Shown one piece after another: positions 33,487 to 34,920 of a stretch of DNA of 34,920 nucleotides. Position 1 is the first letter of the stretch. Every line of letters begins with the position of its first letter. The position numbers and the translations under genes were made by a program. The notes beneath the pieces are model-generated. The model made no database searches. It had not been told where the DNA came from and saw nothing but the letters and a program-made list of their open reading frames with translations. Source of the stretch: an uncultured Prevotellaceae bacterium (GTDB lineage: Bacteria > Bacteroidota > Bacteroidia > Bacteroidales > Bacteroidaceae). The stretch lies in the NCBI GenBank assembly GCA_946407895.1, contig CAMJQA010000036.1:1-34920 (forward strand), read 5' to 3'.

Positions 33487-34653
33487 ATGACATACATCGC
33501 CATTCTCATAAAGCTTCGTAAGTATTGCACGCTGTCTGTTTTGTGCGCCGGATTGTTGTGTTCATGCAATAATCGCGGGCAGCACCGCCCCTCCATAATA
33601 TTCGGCTCAGAATTGGAGCAGCCTGACACGGTAGATGTTTATGATCTCCCGCAGATACAGTCGGCCGGAACCCTTATAGGCGTTACAATGAGTGGCCCCG
33701 ACACCTATTACGAATATCGTGGTCAGGGGCTTGGACTACAATTCCAGATGGCAGAGGAGTTTGCAAGCATGATAGGTGTAAGCCTGCAAATGGAAATAGC
33801 GTCAGACAGCGCTTCAATGATAAAACGGTTAGAGTCGGGCGAGGTGGATTTTATCTGCATGGAAATTGAAAAAGACAAGCCCTGGCCCACGCGCAGCAAC
33901 ACCCCTCTGCTGACCGAGTCCATCAAGAAATGGTGGAATCCCAAGCGGGCACGCGAGCTGGCTGCCCAAGCCAGGAAGCCTCATACGGTGAAGCGCCGCA
34001 GCCGCCCTGCAATGCAAGACCGTCAGCACGGCGTCATCAGCCCCTACGACGACCTGTTCATCCGCCACAGCGCCACAGCCGGATGGGATTGGCGCCTATT
34101 GGCTGCACAGTGTTACCAGGAATCGGGGTTCGACCCGAAAGCCGTTTCGTGGGCAGGCGCACAGGGGCTGATGCAGCTGATGCCTGCCACCGCCGCCCAT
34201 CTGGGTGTCAGCGCGAGCCAGGTCTTCGACCCCGAAAGCAATATTGCCGGTGCTGCGCGCTACATCAATCAGCTGAATGCCACCTTCCGCGATATAACCG
34301 ACCCGCAGGAAAGGATAGCCTTCGTGCTGGCCGCATACAATGGCGGAGCACACCACGTCAGGGACGCAATGACGCTCACACGAAAGAATGGAGGCGACGA
34401 CAAAGTCTGGAGTCAGGTATCGCCCTACATCCTGCACCTGGCAGAACCCAGATATTACCGCGACCCCGATGTGAAATACGGCTATATGCGCGGCAGCGAG
34501 ACCGAGGGCTATGTGCGCCTCATCCTGCAGCGTTGGGCCGACTACAGGGGCAGCGCACGCGCTGCCACCGGAGGCAGCAAGCCCTCCCCCGCCCGGCGCA
34601 GCGTCAAGGACGGCACCTTCCAGTCGCAAGTGCGCGGACCAGAAGAGTTCTGA
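33487..34653 (+). CDS. MltF-like lipoprotein lytic transglycosylase with shortened solute-binding domain
   Basis: 388 residues from ATG 33487. The frame is open much farther upstream but that part runs inside the previous gene, and ATG 33487 gives a lipoprotein signal ending in LLCSC (lipid-attachment C27). Residues about 55-135 match only the first part of a bacterial solute-binding family 3 domain (SAGTLIGVTMSGPDTYYEY, MIKRLESGEVDFICMEIEKD). The SLT lytic transglycosylase domain follows at about 185-330 with catalytic E212 in CYQESGFDPKAVSWAGAQGL, MQLMPATA, and AAYNGGAHHV. MltF enzymes cleave peptidoglycan glycan strands to 1,6-anhydro products. Typical MltF proteins have a solute-binding domain of over 200 residues, so half appears missing. 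It is the last gene of the run, 20 bp after the nuclease-like gene. Confidence 0.88.
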   Translation: MTYIAILIKLRKYCTLSVLCAGLLCSCNNRGQHRPSIIFGSELEQPDTVDVYDLPQIQSAGTLIGVTMSGPDTYYEYRGQGLGLQFQMAEEFASMIGVSLQMEIASDSASMIKRLESGEVDFICMEIEKDKPWPTRSNTPLLTESIKKWWNPKRARELAAQARKPHTVKRRSRPAMQDRQHGVISPYDDLFIRHSATAGWDWRLLAAQCYQESGFDPKAVSWAGAQGLMQLMPATAAHLGVSASQVFDPESNIAGAARYINQLNATFRDITDPQERIAFVLAAYNGGAHHVRDAMTLTRKNGGDDKVWSQVSPYILHLAEPRYYRDPDVKYGYMRGSETEGYVRLILQRWADYRGSARAATGGSKPSPARRSVKDGTFQSQVRGPEEF

Positions 34654-34800
34654 CCATATCATAGCCCCCCCTTGAGATTGTAACACGGAGGTCACCATTT
34701 TCTTTGTGATTTTCTTGGATTTTGACCGCAGCGACCTTTACTTTAACGTATAATTAACATTAATCAGCCGTATAATTATTCGTTAATTATTATAATTTCT

Positions 34801-34842
34801 CGTTCGCTCGGCTCTGCCGCTTGCCACCAAAGGGACGCAAGA
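34801..34842 (-). repeat. Fragment of the structure-rich intergenic repeat, inverted
   Basis: Read on the minus strand this is TTCTTGCGTCCC followed by GGTGGCAAGCG. It parallels copy A at 13309-13338, which reads TTCTTGCGTCCC then GGTAGCAAGCG. The GTTCAAAAG borders are not present, so only part of the element is here. Confidence 0.45.
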
Positions 34843-34846
34843 ATTC

Positions 34847-34854
34847 TATTTTTG
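34847..34854 (+). promoter_or_regulatory. Possible -7 element for a gene beyond the right edge
   Basis: TATTTTTG fits TAnnTTTG. The expected TTTG about 20 bases upstream is not present, so confidence is low. Confidence 0.3.
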
Positions 34855-34920
34855 CCACCTGCTAATTTCTTTTACTTAACAATTAATGATTAATTAATGG
34901 CATATTAACGGGAATTAATG

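Larger units (their letters stand above)
34654..34920. other. AT-rich intergenic region to the window edge
   Basis: No gene is visible. CGTATAATTA occurs twice (34747-34756 and 34769-34778), within a stretch of TTAATTA-type repeats, and ATTAATG-type repeats recur at 34883-34920. Bases 34801-34842 carry an inverted fragment of the structure-rich repeat family. TATTTTTG at 34847-34854 matches a -7 element pointing rightward, probably for a gene beyond the edge, but without a clear upstream TTTG. Confidence 0.5.

Overview
The window looks like a chromosomal segment of a member of the Bacteroidales, most likely Prevotellaceae or a close relative. Several intergenic regions carry the Bacteroidetes-type promoter (TTTG, a 19-20 nt spacer, then TAnnTTTG). 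There are GH92 and GH76 mannosidases, a DUF1080 protein, a BspA-type leucine-rich-repeat protein with the YDLSGRR...GIYI tail common in Prevotella, a long-form IspG, and a parE-coaD pair. The genus is inferred; no rRNA or tRNA is present to fix it.

Region 1 (1-9628) is a carbohydrate locus built around a 248-bp divergent intergenic region. Leftward it encodes a composite clan GH-A-like hydrolase, a Tat-signal TIM-barrel isomerase/epimerase-like protein and, after a hairpin, a partial membrane protein. Rightward it encodes a Tat-signal Gfo/Idh/MocA oxidoreductase, a DUF1080 (3-keto-glycoside-active) protein, a GH92 alpha-mannosidase and a GH76 endo-alpha-mannanase. No SusC/SusD pair is in view. 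The set suggests an exported oxidise-then-cleave (3-keto-glycoside) route working beside hydrolytic mannosidases.

Region 2 (9629-22007) is mostly housekeeping. ychF and lgt run rightward. A leftward run holds rpoN, a divergent PAP2-like membrane protein, purE, ispG and glpK. A DUF5009/NagX-like membrane protein stands alone rightward, followed by leftward greA, a HIT-family protein and a C69 dipeptidase. Two structure-rich intergenic repeats bracketed by GTTCAAAAG lie here, and a fragment of the same family is near the right edge.

Region 3 (22008-23143) is the only long stretch without a convincing gene. It holds the greA promoter and leader, a six-unit 22-23 bp tandem repeat, a strong promoter that faces no recognised gene, a hairpin about 370 nt downstream of it, and the strong terminator of the next operon.

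Region 4 (23144-34920) begins with two tandem OmpA-family genes whose C-terminal halves are almost identical. A rightward run of seven closely spaced genes follows: a GNAT-like protein, parE, coaD, a GH35-type beta-galactosidase, a BspA-like LRR protein, a secreted endonuclease/exonuclease/phosphatase-family protein, and an MltF-like lipoprotein lytic transglycosylase with a shortened solute-binding domain. The window closes in AT-rich DNA with a possible promoter for a gene beyond the edge.
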